A stretch of DNA of 30,508 nt, from positions 1-30,508 of the forward strand of contig CAMKNF010000005.1 in the NCBI GenBank assembly GCA_946414115.1. The letters are read 5' to 3'. The notes beneath the pieces are model-generated. The model had not been told where the DNA came from. It saw only the letters and a list, made by a program, of their open reading frames with translations, and did no database searches. How positions within the stretch are numbered: position 1 is the first letter of the stretch; every line of letters starts with the position of its first letter. The position numbers were made by a program, and so were the translations under genes. Positions 1-8,410 of this stretch are shown here, in pieces. The DNA is from an uncultured Ruminococcus sp. Lineage in GTDB: Bacteria; Bacillota; Clostridia; Oscillospirales; Acutalibacteraceae.

Positions 1-377
1 CAATGGGAGTTCTTTCCGAGGACTCATCAAAATTCGGTAAAATGCTCGTACTCACACTTCTTCCGGGTACACAGGGACTTTACGGCTTTATCGTAGGCTT
101 CCTTATTCTCGTAAACTGCGGTGTTCTCGGCGGTGCTATGCCGACTGTAGGTCAGGGTCTTGCTTATCTCGGCGCATCTCTTGCAATCGGTATCGGCGGT
201 ATGGTTTCGGGCTTTGCACAGGGCAAGGCGGCTGTTTCGGGTATTGCAATGAGCGCAAAGGATGACAGAAACTTCTCAAAGGCAATGGTTTCGGTTACTC
301 TTGTTGAAATCTACGCTCTCCTTTCTTTCATCGTTTCACTTCTCGTAGTTATCTCCGTTCCCGGACTTGACATCTGA
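1..377 (+). CDS. ntpK: V-type ATPase subunit K (membrane rotor ring), 5' end outside window
   Basis: C-terminal ~124 residues of the proteolipid that forms the rotor ring of a V-type ATPase. The gene is open to the left edge. The ATG at position 3 is internal, because NtpK proteins are about 156 aa with four helices and the first part is missing here. Visible are hydrophobic helices and, counting from that ATG, L20, T23 and Q24 in LLPGTQG, Q73 in GFAQGKAA and E102 in VEIYALL. These line up with the Na+ ligands of Enterococcus hirae NtpK (L61, T64, Q65, Q110, E139), so Na+ coupling is inferred. It heads a collinear run K-E-C-F-A-B-D, with the next gene 30 bp downstream. Family assignment is firm; ion choice is inference. 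Confidence 0.93.
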   Translation, partial: MGVLSEDSSKFGKMLVLTLLPGTQGLYGFIVGFLILVNCGVLGGAMPTVGQGLAYLGASLAIGIGGMVSGFAQGKAAVSGIAMSAKDDRNFSKAMVSVTLVEIYALLSFIVSLLVVISVPGLDI

Positions 378-407
378 TAAAAATATGAACAGAAAGGTGG
401 GGTCTGT

Positions 408-989
408 ATGAACGGCGGCGACAAAATTCTTGACCGCATAAAGTCAGACTGCGACGAAAACATAAAAGCAATTAACGCAAAAGCCGAAGAAACCTGTGCG
501 CAGATTCTTAAAGACGGCAAAGCGCAGGCTGAACAGGCAGCCCTCGAAATTGCTAAAAAAGCCGAAGTCAAGGTAAAGCAGATGAACGCTTCCTCTAAAA
601 GCAGTGCAGAGCTTGCAGTGAGAAATGCCTTGCTCAAAAGGCGCCGTAAGGAAATTGACATTACTCTGTCAAAAATTCTTGAATATCTTTTAAGCCTTGA
701 CGATAAGCAATATTTTGAAATAATCTATAAGCTTGCTTCAAAGCTAAGCGGTAAATCAGGCGAAATTATGCTCAATTCAAAGGATATTTCACGCCTGCCC
801 TCTGACTTTGAAAACAGGCTTTCACAAATCGGTCTGAATGCAAAGGTAAGCAAAACTGCGGCTGATATTTCAGGCGGATTTATCTTAAAATGCGGCGATA
901 TTGAAGAAAATATGGACTTTGCCGCAATAATCAGCGAAAAAAGCGGCGAACTCGAAGACCTGATAAACCGTGAGCTTTTTGCACAGTAA
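408..989 (+). CDS. ntpE: V-type ATPase subunit E (peripheral stalk)
   Basis: A 193-aa protein with a long charged, Ala/Lys/Glu-rich N-terminal helix (about residues 1-95, coiled-coil-like) and a globular C-terminal half. This is the architecture of the E subunit, which pairs with subunit G as the peripheral stator connecting A3B3 to the membrane sector. Length fits the family (about 190-200 aa). The ATG at 408 follows the purine-rich GAAAGGTGGGG. Position between K and C matches the gene order of clostridial and enterococcal ntp operons. The sequence itself is poorly conserved, so the call leans on architecture and operon order. Confidence 0.88.
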   Translation: MNGGDKILDRIKSDCDENIKAINAKAEETCAQILKDGKAQAEQAALEIAKKAEVKVKQMNASSKSSAELAVRNALLKRRRKEIDITLSKILEYLLSLDDKQYFEIIYKLASKLSGKSGEIMLNSKDISRLPSDFENRLSQIGLNAKVSKTAADISGGFILKCGDIEENMDFAAIISEKSGELEDLINRELFAQ

Positions 990-1000
990 GGAGGAATTCA

Positions 1001-1972
1001 ATGGCTTTATCATATGAATTTTCCATAGGCTCCGTACGTGCAAAGGAAACCTCGCTTTTTACAAACGCCGACATTGACAGACTGCTTGCCTGCAAGGATG
1101 AGGACGAGCTTGCAAGACTTTTGTCCGACAAGGGCTACGGCGACGGCAAAACGGTTGAGGAAATCATCGACAGCCACACAAAAGCTATGTGGGATTACCT
1201 CAAAAGCGTTGCTCCCGATTTTGAGATTTTCAATCCGTTTTTCTATCAGAACGACGTTCACAATCTCAAGGTTGTTTTAAAGGGCACAATGGCTAATCGT
1301 GATTACGGCGAGCTTATTTTAACGCCTCTGACAATCAGTGTTGAAACGCTCAAAGAGGCTGTTGAAAAGAGGAAGTTTTCACTTCTCCCCGACTGGCTTG
1401 CAAAATCGGCTGACGAGGCTTACGAAACGCTTGCTCATACAGGCGACGCACGAATGAGCGACGCTTTGGTTGATAAAGCGCTTATGGAAAAGATGATTTC
1501 ATCTGCCGAAAGCTTCAGTTCGCAGTTTCTTAAAACTTATTTTAAAACCTATGTTTTTTACAGCAACATAAAAATTGCTCTCCGCAGTGCACGCACAGGC
1601 ACGAGTATGGATTATCTGCTCAAAGCCTTGTGTGATGTTGACGATTTCAGAAAAAGCTCGGTAATTCAAGCCGCCTTAAAGGGCATTGATTCACTCGTTG
1701 ACGAGCTTTCAAAATACAGCGAATACGGCTGCGGTGAAGCAATAAGCGAATACAAAAAATCTCCGTCCGCATTTGAAAGGTTTGTTGACAACAGGCTGAT
1801 TAAAACTGCAAAGGAAAGCTGCAAGCGTGCAAGTGAAGGTGCAGAGCCGCTGCTCGGATATTACCTTGGCTGTGAGGCTGAAAAAAAGGTTATCCACATT
1901 ATTGCAAGCGGCATAAGAACCAAAACAAGTACGGATACAATCAGAGAAAGGCTGCGTGAAATTTATGGCTAA
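1001..1972 (+). CDS. ntpC: V-type ATPase subunit C (rotor-to-stalk adaptor, NtpC/d-like)
   Basis: A 323-aa, largely helical protein matching the V-type subunit C/AC39 family, the funnel-shaped adaptor that sits on the K ring and receives the central stalk. Family features are the N-terminal YEFSIGSVRAKE, the segment FFYQNDVHNLKVVLKG and the C-terminal LLGYYLGCEAEKKVIHIIASG. These correspond to the repeated helical-bundle signature in which an NDxxNLK-type motif is followed by a YxxxxExxxKxI motif. A clear GGAGG precedes the ATG at 1001. Its stop overlaps the start of the next gene by 8 bp, suggesting translational coupling. Confidence 0.93.
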   Translation: MALSYEFSIGSVRAKETSLFTNADIDRLLACKDEDELARLLSDKGYGDGKTVEEIIDSHTKAMWDYLKSVAPDFEIFNPFFYQNDVHNLKVVLKGTMANRDYGELILTPLTISVETLKEAVEKRKFSLLPDWLAKSADEAYETLAHTGDARMSDALVDKALMEKMISSAESFSSQFLKTYFKTYVFYSNIKIALRSARTGTSMDYLLKALCDVDDFRKSSVIQAALKGIDSLVDELSKYSEYGCGEAISEYKKSPSAFERFVDNRLIKTAKESCKRASEGAEPLLGYYLGCEAEKKVIHIIASGIRTKTSTDTIRERLREIYG

Positions 1973-2288
1973 AAATATTGCCGTAATCGGCGACAGCGAG
2001 AGCATAAAGGGCTTTTGCGCAATCGGAATAGACATCTATCCCTGCGAAAACGTCGAAGATTGTCCGCACCTTCTCCGCAACATTGCAGACAGCGACAATT
2101 ACGCAATTATTTTTCTTACCGAGGAGCTGTTTGATTCGGTTGAAAAAGAGCGCAGCCGCTATGAAGAAAAGCTGACTCCCGCTATTATTCCCGTTCCCGG
2201 CGTAAAGGGCAATACGGGTACGGGCTTAAAACGTCTGTCATCGTTTGTTGAACAGGCTGTCGGCTCCGATATTATCTTCAACGATTGA
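1965..2288 (+). CDS. ntpG: V-type ATPase subunit F (central stalk)
   Basis: Small Rossmann-like subunit of the central stalk, which binds subunit D and couples rotation to A3B3. The start MAKNIAVIGDSESIKGF and the later YAIIFLTEELFD and PAIIPVPGVKGNTG are typical of the family. I chose the ATG at 1965 (107 aa) over a GTG at 1956 because AGAAAGG lies at a workable distance and the resulting N-terminus matches the family. It overlaps the end of subunit C by 8 bp. The next gene starts only 10 bp after its stop. Naming differs between systems (ntpG in Enterococcus, atpF elsewhere). Confidence 0.92.
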   Translation: MAKNIAVIGDSESIKGFCAIGIDIYPCENVEDCPHLLRNIADSDNYAIIFLTEELFDSVEKERSRYEEKLTPAIIPVPGVKGNTGTGLKRLSSFVEQAVGSDIIFND

Positions 2289-2298
2289 GGTGTATAAT

Positions 2299-4065
2299 TT
2301 GAAAACAGGAATAATTACAAAGGTCGCAGGCCCTCTGGTAATTGCAGACGGAATGCGTGATGCAAATATGTTCGACGTTGTCAGGGTAAGCAGTCAGCGT
2401 CTTATCGGCGAAATAATCGAAATGCACGGCGAGAAAGCCTCCATTCAGGTTTATGAGGAAACCTCGGGACTCGGCCCCGGTGAAACCGTTGAATCAACAG
2501 GCGCACCGCTTTCGGTTGAGCTTGGACCGGGACTTATCGGTTCAATCTACGACGGTATTCAGCGCCCTCTTAACGAAATTATGAAGGTCGCAGGAACAAA
2601 CCTCAAAAGAGGCGTTGACGTTCCCTCGCTCGACCACAACAAGAAATGGCACTTTACCCCGAAAGTAAAGTCGGGTGACAAGGTTGTTGCAGGCGATGTG
2701 CTCGGCACTGTCAAGGAAACTCACGCTGTTCTGCACAAAATCCTCGTTCCGAACAAGGTTGAGGGTACTGTTGAAAAAATCAGCGAGGGCGACTTTACAA
2801 TTGACGAGGTTATTGCCGTAATTGACAACGGCAAGGAAAAAGCCGAAGTTAAAATGCTTACAAAATGGCCTGTTCGTGTGGGCAGACCTTACAAGAGAAA
2901 GCTCTCTCCCGATATTCTTCTTACAACAGGTCAGAGACCGATTGACACACTCTTTCCGCTTGCAAAGGGCGGTGTAGCCGCTGTTCCGGGGCCTTTCGGC
3001 TCGGGTAAAACGGTAGTACAGCATCAGCTTGCAAAGTGGGCGGCAGCTGACATCATTGTTTACATCGGCTGCGGTGAGCGTGGCAACGAAATGACCGATG
3101 TTCTTAACGAGTTCCCCGAGCTTAAGGACCCGAGAACAGGCAACTCGCTTATGGAGAGAACGGTGCTTATTGCAAACACCTCCGATATGCCTGTTGCGGC
3201 TCGTGAGGCTTCAATTTACACAGGAATTACCATTGCGGAATACTTCCGTGATATGGGTTATACGGTTGCGCTTATGGCTGACTCTACCTCACGCTGGGCA
3301 GAGGCTCTGCGTGAAATGTCAGGCCGTCTTGAAGAAATGCCCGGTGAAGAGGGTTATCCAGCTTACCTCGGCAGCCGTCTTGCACAGTTCTATGAAAGAG
3401 CAGGACGAGTTATCGTAAACGGTAGTGAGGACACCGAAGGTGCGCTGTCCGTAATCGGCGCAGTATCACCTCCCGGCGGCGATATATCCGAGCCTGTTTC
3501 GCAGGCTACTCTGCGAATTGTCAAGGTATTCTGGGGACTTGACGCTAACCTTGCGTACAAACGTCACTTCCCTGCAATCAACTGGCTGACGAGCTATTCG
3601 CTCTACACAGACCAGCTTGCACAGTGGTATAAGGAAAATGCCGCTCCCGACTTTATGGAGCTTCGTGGCAGACTTATGGCTCTGTTACAGGACGAATCGG
3701 AGTTACAGGAAATCGTAAATCTCGTTGGTATGGACGCACTTTCCGCTCCCGACAGACTTAAGCTTGAATCTGCACGTTCTATCCGTGAGGACTACCTCCA
3801 TCAGAACGCTTTTGACCCGACAGACACATACACCTCTCTGAAAAAGCAGGTGCTTATGATGCGTGCAATTTTAAGCTACTACGACAAGGCTCTTGACGGA
3901 CTTAACAAGGGCGCAGACATTGAAATGCTCGTAAATCTCCCCGTTCGTGAAAGAATCGGACGTTTCAAGTATGAGCCTGAAGATAAGATTAACGGCGAGT
4001 TTGAGCAAATTGAAGCACAGCTCGAAAGTGAAATTGCAGATGTACTGAAAAGGAGTGATGACTGA
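2299..4065 (+). CDS. ntpA: V-type ATPase catalytic subunit A
   Basis: Catalytic ATP-hydrolysing subunit of the A3B3 head. From a TTG start at 2299 it is 588 aa, the usual family size. The TTG is preceded by GAGGTG and begins LKTGIITKVAGPLVIADGM, the canonical N-terminus. A longer reading from an ATG at 2245 would add 18 residues lying inside subunit F. Visible: the A-subunit-specific bulge domain (about residues 110-200), Walker A GPFGSGKT (about 231-238), and EMPGEEGYPAYLGSRLAQFYERAG with the downstream SPPGGDISEPV block. The stop TGA shares its last base with the ATG of subunit B. Confidence 0.97.
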   Translation: MKTGIITKVAGPLVIADGMRDANMFDVVRVSSQRLIGEIIEMHGEKASIQVYEETSGLGPGETVESTGAPLSVELGPGLIGSIYDGIQRPLNEIMKVAGTNLKRGVDVPSLDHNKKWHFTPKVKSGDKVVAGDVLGTVKETHAVLHKILVPNKVEGTVEKISEGDFTIDEVIAVIDNGKEKAEVKMLTKWPVRVGRPYKRKLSPDILLTTGQRPIDTLFPLAKGGVAAVPGPFGSGKTVVQHQLAKWAAADIIVYIGCGERGNEMTDVLNEFPELKDPRTGNSLMERTVLIANTSDMPVAAREASIYTGITIAEYFRDMGYTVALMADSTSRWAEALREMSGRLEEMPGEEGYPAYLGSRLAQFYERAGRVIVNGSEDTEGALSVIGAVSPPGGDISEPVSQATLRIVKVFWGLDANLAYKRHFPAINWLTSYSLYTDQLAQWYKENAAPDFMELRGRLMALLQDESELQEIVNLVGMDALSAPDRLKLESARSIREDYLHQNAFDPTDTYTSLKKQVLMMRAILSYYDKALDGLNKGADIEMLVNLPVRERIGRFKYEPEDKINGEFEQIEAQLESEIADVLKRSDD

Positions 4066-5438
4066 TGCCGAAGGAATACCGTACAATAAGAGAGGTAGCA
4101 GGCCCTCTTATGATGATTAGCGACGTTGAGGACGTAAAGTATGACGAGCTCGGCGAAATTGAGCTTCCAAACGGTGAAACACGCCGCTGCAAGGTGCTTG
4201 AAGTAAACGGCAGTAACGCTCTTGTTCAGCTTTTTGAATCTGCGGCAGGCATCAATCTTGCAGGTTCAAAGGTGCGTTTTCTCGGCAGGTCAATGGAGCT
4301 TCCCGTTTCACCCGATATGCTTTCACGAGTATTTGACGGTCTCGGAAATCCGATTGACGGCGGCCCTGCGTTGATTCCGGAAAAGCGACTTGACATTAAC
4401 GGCACGCCGATGAACCCTGCGGCAAGAAACTATCCACAGGAGTTTATTCAGACAGGTATCTCCGCAATTGACGGACTTAACACGCTTGTAAGAGGTCAGA
4501 AGCTTCCTATCTTCTCGGCTTCGGGTCTTCCCCACTCACAGCTTGCCGCACAGATTGCACGACAGGCGGCTGTAAGAGGCAAGAACGAGCAGTTCGCCGT
4601 TGTATTCGCCGCAATCGGTATCACCTTTGAGGAGTCGAACTACTTTGTTGAGTCCTTTAAGGAAACGGGCGCAATTGACAGAACGGTTATGTTTGTAAAC
4701 CTTGCAAACGACCCTGCAATCGAGCGTATTGCAACTCCGAGAATGGCGCTTACCGCCGCCGAGTATCTCGCATTTGACCTTGGAATGCACGTGCTCGTTA
4801 TTATGACCGACATTACAAACTACGCCGACGCTCTGCGTGAGGTTTCTGCCGCAAGAAAGGAAGTTCCCGGCAGACGTGGCTATCCCGGATATATGTACAC
4901 TGACCTTGCAACGCTTTACGAGCGTGCAGGACGTTTGAAAGGAAAAGACGGCTCAATCACGCTTATTCCTATTCTTACAATGCCCGAGGACGACAAAACT
5001 CACCCGATTCCCGACCTTACAGGCTACATCACAGAGGGACAGATTATTCTTTCACGTGAGCTTTACCGCAAGGGCGTAACTCCTCCGATTGACGTTCTCC
5101 CCTCGCTTTCACGTCTTAAAGACAAGGGTATCGGCCCCGAGCGTACAAGAAAAGACCATGCGGCTACTATGAACCAGCTCTTTGCCGCTTATGCAAGAGG
5201 TAAGGATGCAAGAGAGCTTATGGTAATTCTCGGCGAGGCGGCTCTTACCGATATGGATAAGAAGTACGCTGAATTTGCCGAGGCATTTGAAAGGGAATAC
5301 GTTTCGCAGGGCTATGATAACAACCGTTCAATTGAAGAAACTCTCGACATTGGCTGGAAGCTGTTGCAGATTCTCCCGAGAAGTGAGCTGAAACGTATTA
5401 AGGACGATATACTCGACGAGTTCTACGGCAAACAATAA
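4065..5438 (+). CDS. ntpB: V-type ATPase regulatory subunit B
   Basis: Non-catalytic nucleotide-binding-fold subunit alternating with A in the head. 457 aa against about 458 in Enterococcus. As expected for B, the Walker A loop is replaced by SGLPHSQLAAQIARQ. The family block EVPGRRGYPGYMYTDLATLYERAG is present, and PSLSRL contributes the arginine finger to the A-site. The start overlaps the A stop (TGATG) with AAAGGAG upstream, so translation is probably coupled. 21 bp separate it from subunit D. Confidence 0.97.
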   Translation: MPKEYRTIREVAGPLMMISDVEDVKYDELGEIELPNGETRRCKVLEVNGSNALVQLFESAAGINLAGSKVRFLGRSMELPVSPDMLSRVFDGLGNPIDGGPALIPEKRLDINGTPMNPAARNYPQEFIQTGISAIDGLNTLVRGQKLPIFSASGLPHSQLAAQIARQAAVRGKNEQFAVVFAAIGITFEESNYFVESFKETGAIDRTVMFVNLANDPAIERIATPRMALTAAEYLAFDLGMHVLVIMTDITNYADALREVSAARKEVPGRRGYPGYMYTDLATLYERAGRLKGKDGSITLIPILTMPEDDKTHPIPDLTGYITEGQIILSRELYRKGVTPPIDVLPSLSRLKDKGIGPERTRKDHAATMNQLFAAYARGKDARELMVILGEAALTDMDKKYAEFAEAFEREYVSQGYDNNRSIEETLDIGWKLLQILPRSELKRIKDDILDEFYGKQ

Positions 5439-5459
5439 CTGCATTGAGGGTGCTGATTT

Positions 5460-6116
5460 ATGGCAATAATGAATGTAAATCCCACACGAATGCAGTTGAC
5501 AAAGCTGAAAAAACAGCTTACAACCGCCGTTCGTGGGCATAAAATGTTAAAGGATAAGCGTGACGAGCTTATGCGTCAGTTTCTCGACCTTGTGAGAGAA
5601 AACCGTGAACTGCGTGAAAAGATTGAAAAGGAACTTTCCGACTGCAACGCTCACTTTGTAAACGCAAGCGCAGTTATGTCGAAGCAGGCGCTTGACGCTT
5701 CGCTGATGTCACCGAAACAGCAGGTGACGATTGATGTTGAATCACACAACATTATGAGCGTAGAAACGCCTGTTTTCACGGCAGGTACAAGAACAAACGA
5801 CAAGGGCGATATTTTCCCCTACGGTTTTGCGTTCACGTCTTTTGAGCTTGACGATGCGGTAATGTCGCTTGAAAAGCTTCTGCCCGACCTCATAAGGCTT
5901 GCACAGATTGAAAAGAGCTGTGAAATGATGTCGGCAGAAATTGAAAAGACACGCAGACGTGTAAACTCGCTTGAACACGTTATGATCCCACGCTATCAGG
6001 AAACAATAAAATATATTTCAATGAAGCTTGAGGAAAACGACCGAAGCAGCCGCACAAGGCTGATGAAGGTCAAGGATATGCTGCTAGACAAGGCGCATAA
6101 TTATTCCGCACATTGA
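5460..6116 (+). CDS. ntpD: V-type ATPase subunit D (central axle)
   Basis: Central-stalk coiled-coil axle that rotates inside A3B3. 218 aa. The N-terminal PTRMQLTKLKKQLTTAVRGHKMLKDKRDELMRQF-type helix (about residues 8-42) is the family hallmark. A mid-domain follows, and the long C-terminal helix includes RRVNSLEHVMIPR (about 164-176), also a family signature. I used the ATG at 5460; an ATG three codons later is also possible. It is the last gene of the operon, followed 14 bp later by a hairpin terminator. Confidence 0.96.
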   Translation: MAIMNVNPTRMQLTKLKKQLTTAVRGHKMLKDKRDELMRQFLDLVRENRELREKIEKELSDCNAHFVNASAVMSKQALDASLMSPKQQVTIDVESHNIMSVETPVFTAGTRTNDKGDIFPYGFAFTSFELDDAVMSLEKLLPDLIRLAQIEKSCEMMSAEIEKTRRRVNSLEHVMIPRYQETIKYISMKLEENDRSSRTRLMKVKDMLLDKAHNYSAH

Positions 6117-6130
6117 TTCTGAATTAATAA

Positions 6131-6166
6131 GGGAAATATGCAAATTCACCGCATATTTCCCTTTTG
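6131..6166 (+). terminator. Rho-independent terminator of the V-ATPase operon
   Basis: Perfect 11-bp stem GGGAAATATGC / GCATATTTCCC (6131-6141 and 6151-6161) with a 9-nt loop, followed by TTTTGCATTTAATTTTT. It lies just after the ntpD stop. On the opposite strand the following bases are less T-rich, so it mainly serves the plus-strand operon. Confidence 0.85.
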
Positions 6167-6185
6167 CATTTAATTTTTAATAATA

Positions 6186-7895
6186 TCAAGGATTGCAAAC
6201 CTTACAAGCATCGTAGCCCTGAGATTCTGCATCTCCACGCCTAATTTCACTTGATTCTCCTTTAACTGTTCGGCAATGATTTCTATGGTATTTTTTACCT
6301 GTTGATGTTATGTAAACGATATCCTCGTTTCTGTCATTACTATAGTTATCGGTTTTGTTCGATACTTCACTGCTCTTGTCATAAGAATTTTCTTCATAAT
6401 AAGTCTTACTGCTGCTTGAACTATCTGAAGATTCTGCTTTAGATTCAGTTTTGCTTTCCTCTGTTTCGCTTGTTTCTGCAGGAGTAGTTTCAGAAAGATT
6501 ATCAACTTTTACTTCATCACTTGTACAATAAAGTTCAATTTTTATAGTTTCATTATTTGTTATTTCAACTGTAACCTCACCCTTGACAGTGTCATCATAG
6601 CGTTTATGACATTTAATTTTGTGAGTACCTCTCTTCAAAATAGTGGTATATGTATCTGATTTTCCATGCTCAAGAGTACCCTGTTTTTCATCGTCTACAT
6701 AAATTTCAACATCATATGTACTGAAAATTAAGTTTTCAATACAATTCACTTCGATATTTATTGTATATTCAGGCACATATAACTCTATATAAATTATGCT
6801 GTTGCCTTCATATTCTACTGTTAGTGAGTATTCATCACTGTTTTTTGCAGTAAAGCTCTTTTCGGATTTATCGCTACCAACATTAAATCCTCTTTTTATA
6901 CAATCATTTACATACTTATTATAATCGTCAATAGAAGTTTTACCTATATATGCTTTAAGCCCGTCTTCATCATCCTGCTCGATTATTCCTGTTTTCGATT
7001 TTGGAGTCGGAATTATTTTATTAACATTTAAGTCAGACCATTCAATATCACTCATTTTAACAGGAGCCTCAACACTTATATGCATTTCTTCTACACTGAC
7101 ATTAAATCCCAAATCCAATTTATATCCGTCTTGATTATAAGCAAAAAATGCATCCTCTAAGTCTTCATTTTCAACAGTAAAACCTTTATCTTTACAATCC
7201 TTAACATAGTCATTAAATTTTGACTTTGACATTTCACTGACAGATACTGACAGATACTCATCTGTATTATCAAGTATTTCATAAATATCTGATTGCGGCT
7301 CAGGAAGAATATCACTCATCAATATGTCGTCCCAGTCAACTTTATCTTCATCAGTTTCTGAATTATCTATTTCTGCATAATCTTTATATGTATCGACTAT
7401 TTCAGTATAATCATTTGCCGTATTGTCAGTGTTAACACTCCACAAACACATATAGGGCACAATCAGCGAAAAGGCAAGAACAAGAGAAAGAATATTTATC
7501 CACTTTTTCGGCGTCTTAATTATTTGTTTTTTCATCAGTAAGGCAATGACAAACATGGCTGTCTGCACCAATGAAATAATCCCTGAAAATACCTTTCCGG
7601 CAGAAAACGCAATTAGACAGAATAACAAACTAACTAACAAGCATATGGCTATTACTCTTTCGAACATACTCAGATGATACCAAAATTGTGCCATTTTATT
7701 CTTTAACCTTTGAAAAAACGTAGTTTTTTCTGCAACAAAATTATTATTTTCTATATCAATTATACTTGGAATATTATTATCTGATACCGTATCTCTGGTT
7801 GTCACTTCTGAACTTTCTACCGATGTTTTTTGACCGCATTTTGGGCAAAACTTTACTTCCTCCGATAACTTAGTTCCACATTTTAAACAATACAT
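6186..7895 (-). CDS. Zinc-ribbon membrane protein with duplicated extracellular domain and C-terminal Cys/His motif
   Basis: 569 aa, function unknown. An N-terminal zinc ribbon (C3, C6, C17, C20) faces the cytoplasm. Three hydrophobic helices follow at about 80-98, 102-121 and 133-152. The long outer part holds two related ~95-residue repeats, each opening with a short Pro-containing strand (LPEPQSD, IPTPKSK) and containing a (K/N)xYVxxCxxxGFxV motif; these resemble DUF6591-type repeats, by memory only. Next is a beta-rich segment with VYVDD-like character reminiscent of PEGA domains (about 395-470), a Ser/Glu-rich linker, and a final YITSTGKKYHRNHC...GYDACKVCNP metal-binding-like motif. AGGGGG precedes the ATG. 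It is a single-gene unit facing the V-ATPase operon tail to tail. Confidence 0.8.
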   Translation of the reverse strand: MYCLKCGTKLSEEVKFCPKCGQKTSVESSEVTTRDTVSDNNIPSIIDIENNNFVAEKTTFFQRLKNKMAQFWYHLSMFERVIAICLLVSLLFCLIAFSAGKVFSGIISLVQTAMFVIALLMKKQIIKTPKKWINILSLVLAFSLIVPYMCLWSVNTDNTANDYTEIVDTYKDYAEIDNSETDEDKVDWDDILMSDILPEPQSDIYEILDNTDEYLSVSVSEMSKSKFNDYVKDCKDKGFTVENEDLEDAFFAYNQDGYKLDLGFNVSVEEMHISVEAPVKMSDIEWSDLNVNKIIPTPKSKTGIIEQDDEDGLKAYIGKTSIDDYNKYVNDCIKRGFNVGSDKSEKSFTAKNSDEYSLTVEYEGNSIIYIELYVPEYTINIEVNCIENLIFSTYDVEIYVDDEKQGTLEHGKSDTYTTILKRGTHKIKCHKRYDDTVKGEVTVEITNNETIKIELYCTSDEVKVDNLSETTPAETSETEESKTESKAESSDSSSSSKTYYEENSYDKSSEVSNKTDNYSNDRNEDIVYITSTGKKYHRNHCRTVKGESSEIRRGDAESQGYDACKVCNP

Positions 7896-8216
7896 CTAAA
7901 AACCCCCTGAAAATAAAATCCGTATTAATCAAAATCTTATCTCTCATTCCTGATTCACAATACAACTCAAGAAACAAAATCTTTTCAAAGTAGTATTTAA
8001 CATAATTTACTTTACACCAAACATTCTATTTATCAATAATATGTTATCATATATCCCTAAAAAAGTAAATAATATCCGTGAATTAATCATTTTCTATTTT
8101 ACTTTGTAGTAAATAAAGTTTTAACTTTGTTCTTTGTGTCTGTCGCAGCAAATATAACTTGCCACTATATTTGCAAATGGCTTGACAGACATAATAAGTG
8201 ACAACAAGCCTAAAAA
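7896..8216. other. AT-rich intergenic region upstream of the zinc-ribbon gene
   Basis: About 320 bp between the minus-strand zinc-ribbon gene and the clpC terminator. It should contain the zinc-ribbon gene promoter on the minus strand. I see several weak TTGA/TATA-like pairs but none good enough to call. No ORF with a plausible ribosome binding site, and no RNA gene recognised. Confidence 0.5.
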
Positions 8217-8250
8217 GACCCCCTCACAGACTGCCTTCTGTGAGGGGGTC
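8217..8250 (-). terminator. Strong Rho-independent terminator of the ctsR-clpC operon
   Basis: A perfect 14-bp stem, GACCCCCTCACAGA with its complement TCTGTGAGGGGGTC, and a 6-nt loop. On the minus strand it is followed by TTTTTAGGC. It lies about 160 bp past the clpC stop with no gene between; that gap (8251-8410) is AT-rich and shows nothing else. Confidence 0.88.
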
Positions 8251-8410
8251 GATTTTGTGCTAACTTGAATTCTCATCTCTTTTAGCCTACACATATTATA
8301 TCATATGCTTTCGGCTATTTCAAGTGTATGCAGAAATTTATTTTTTATACTGCATTATTGCCTGAAAATATAATATCATATTCATTTGATTATTTCAAGC
8401 ACCGATCAGT

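Noticed and set aside
2245..2298. Longer start for V-ATPase subunit A
   Set aside because: The extra 18 residues lie within subunit F and are not family-like; the TTG at 2299 has a proper ribosome binding site.
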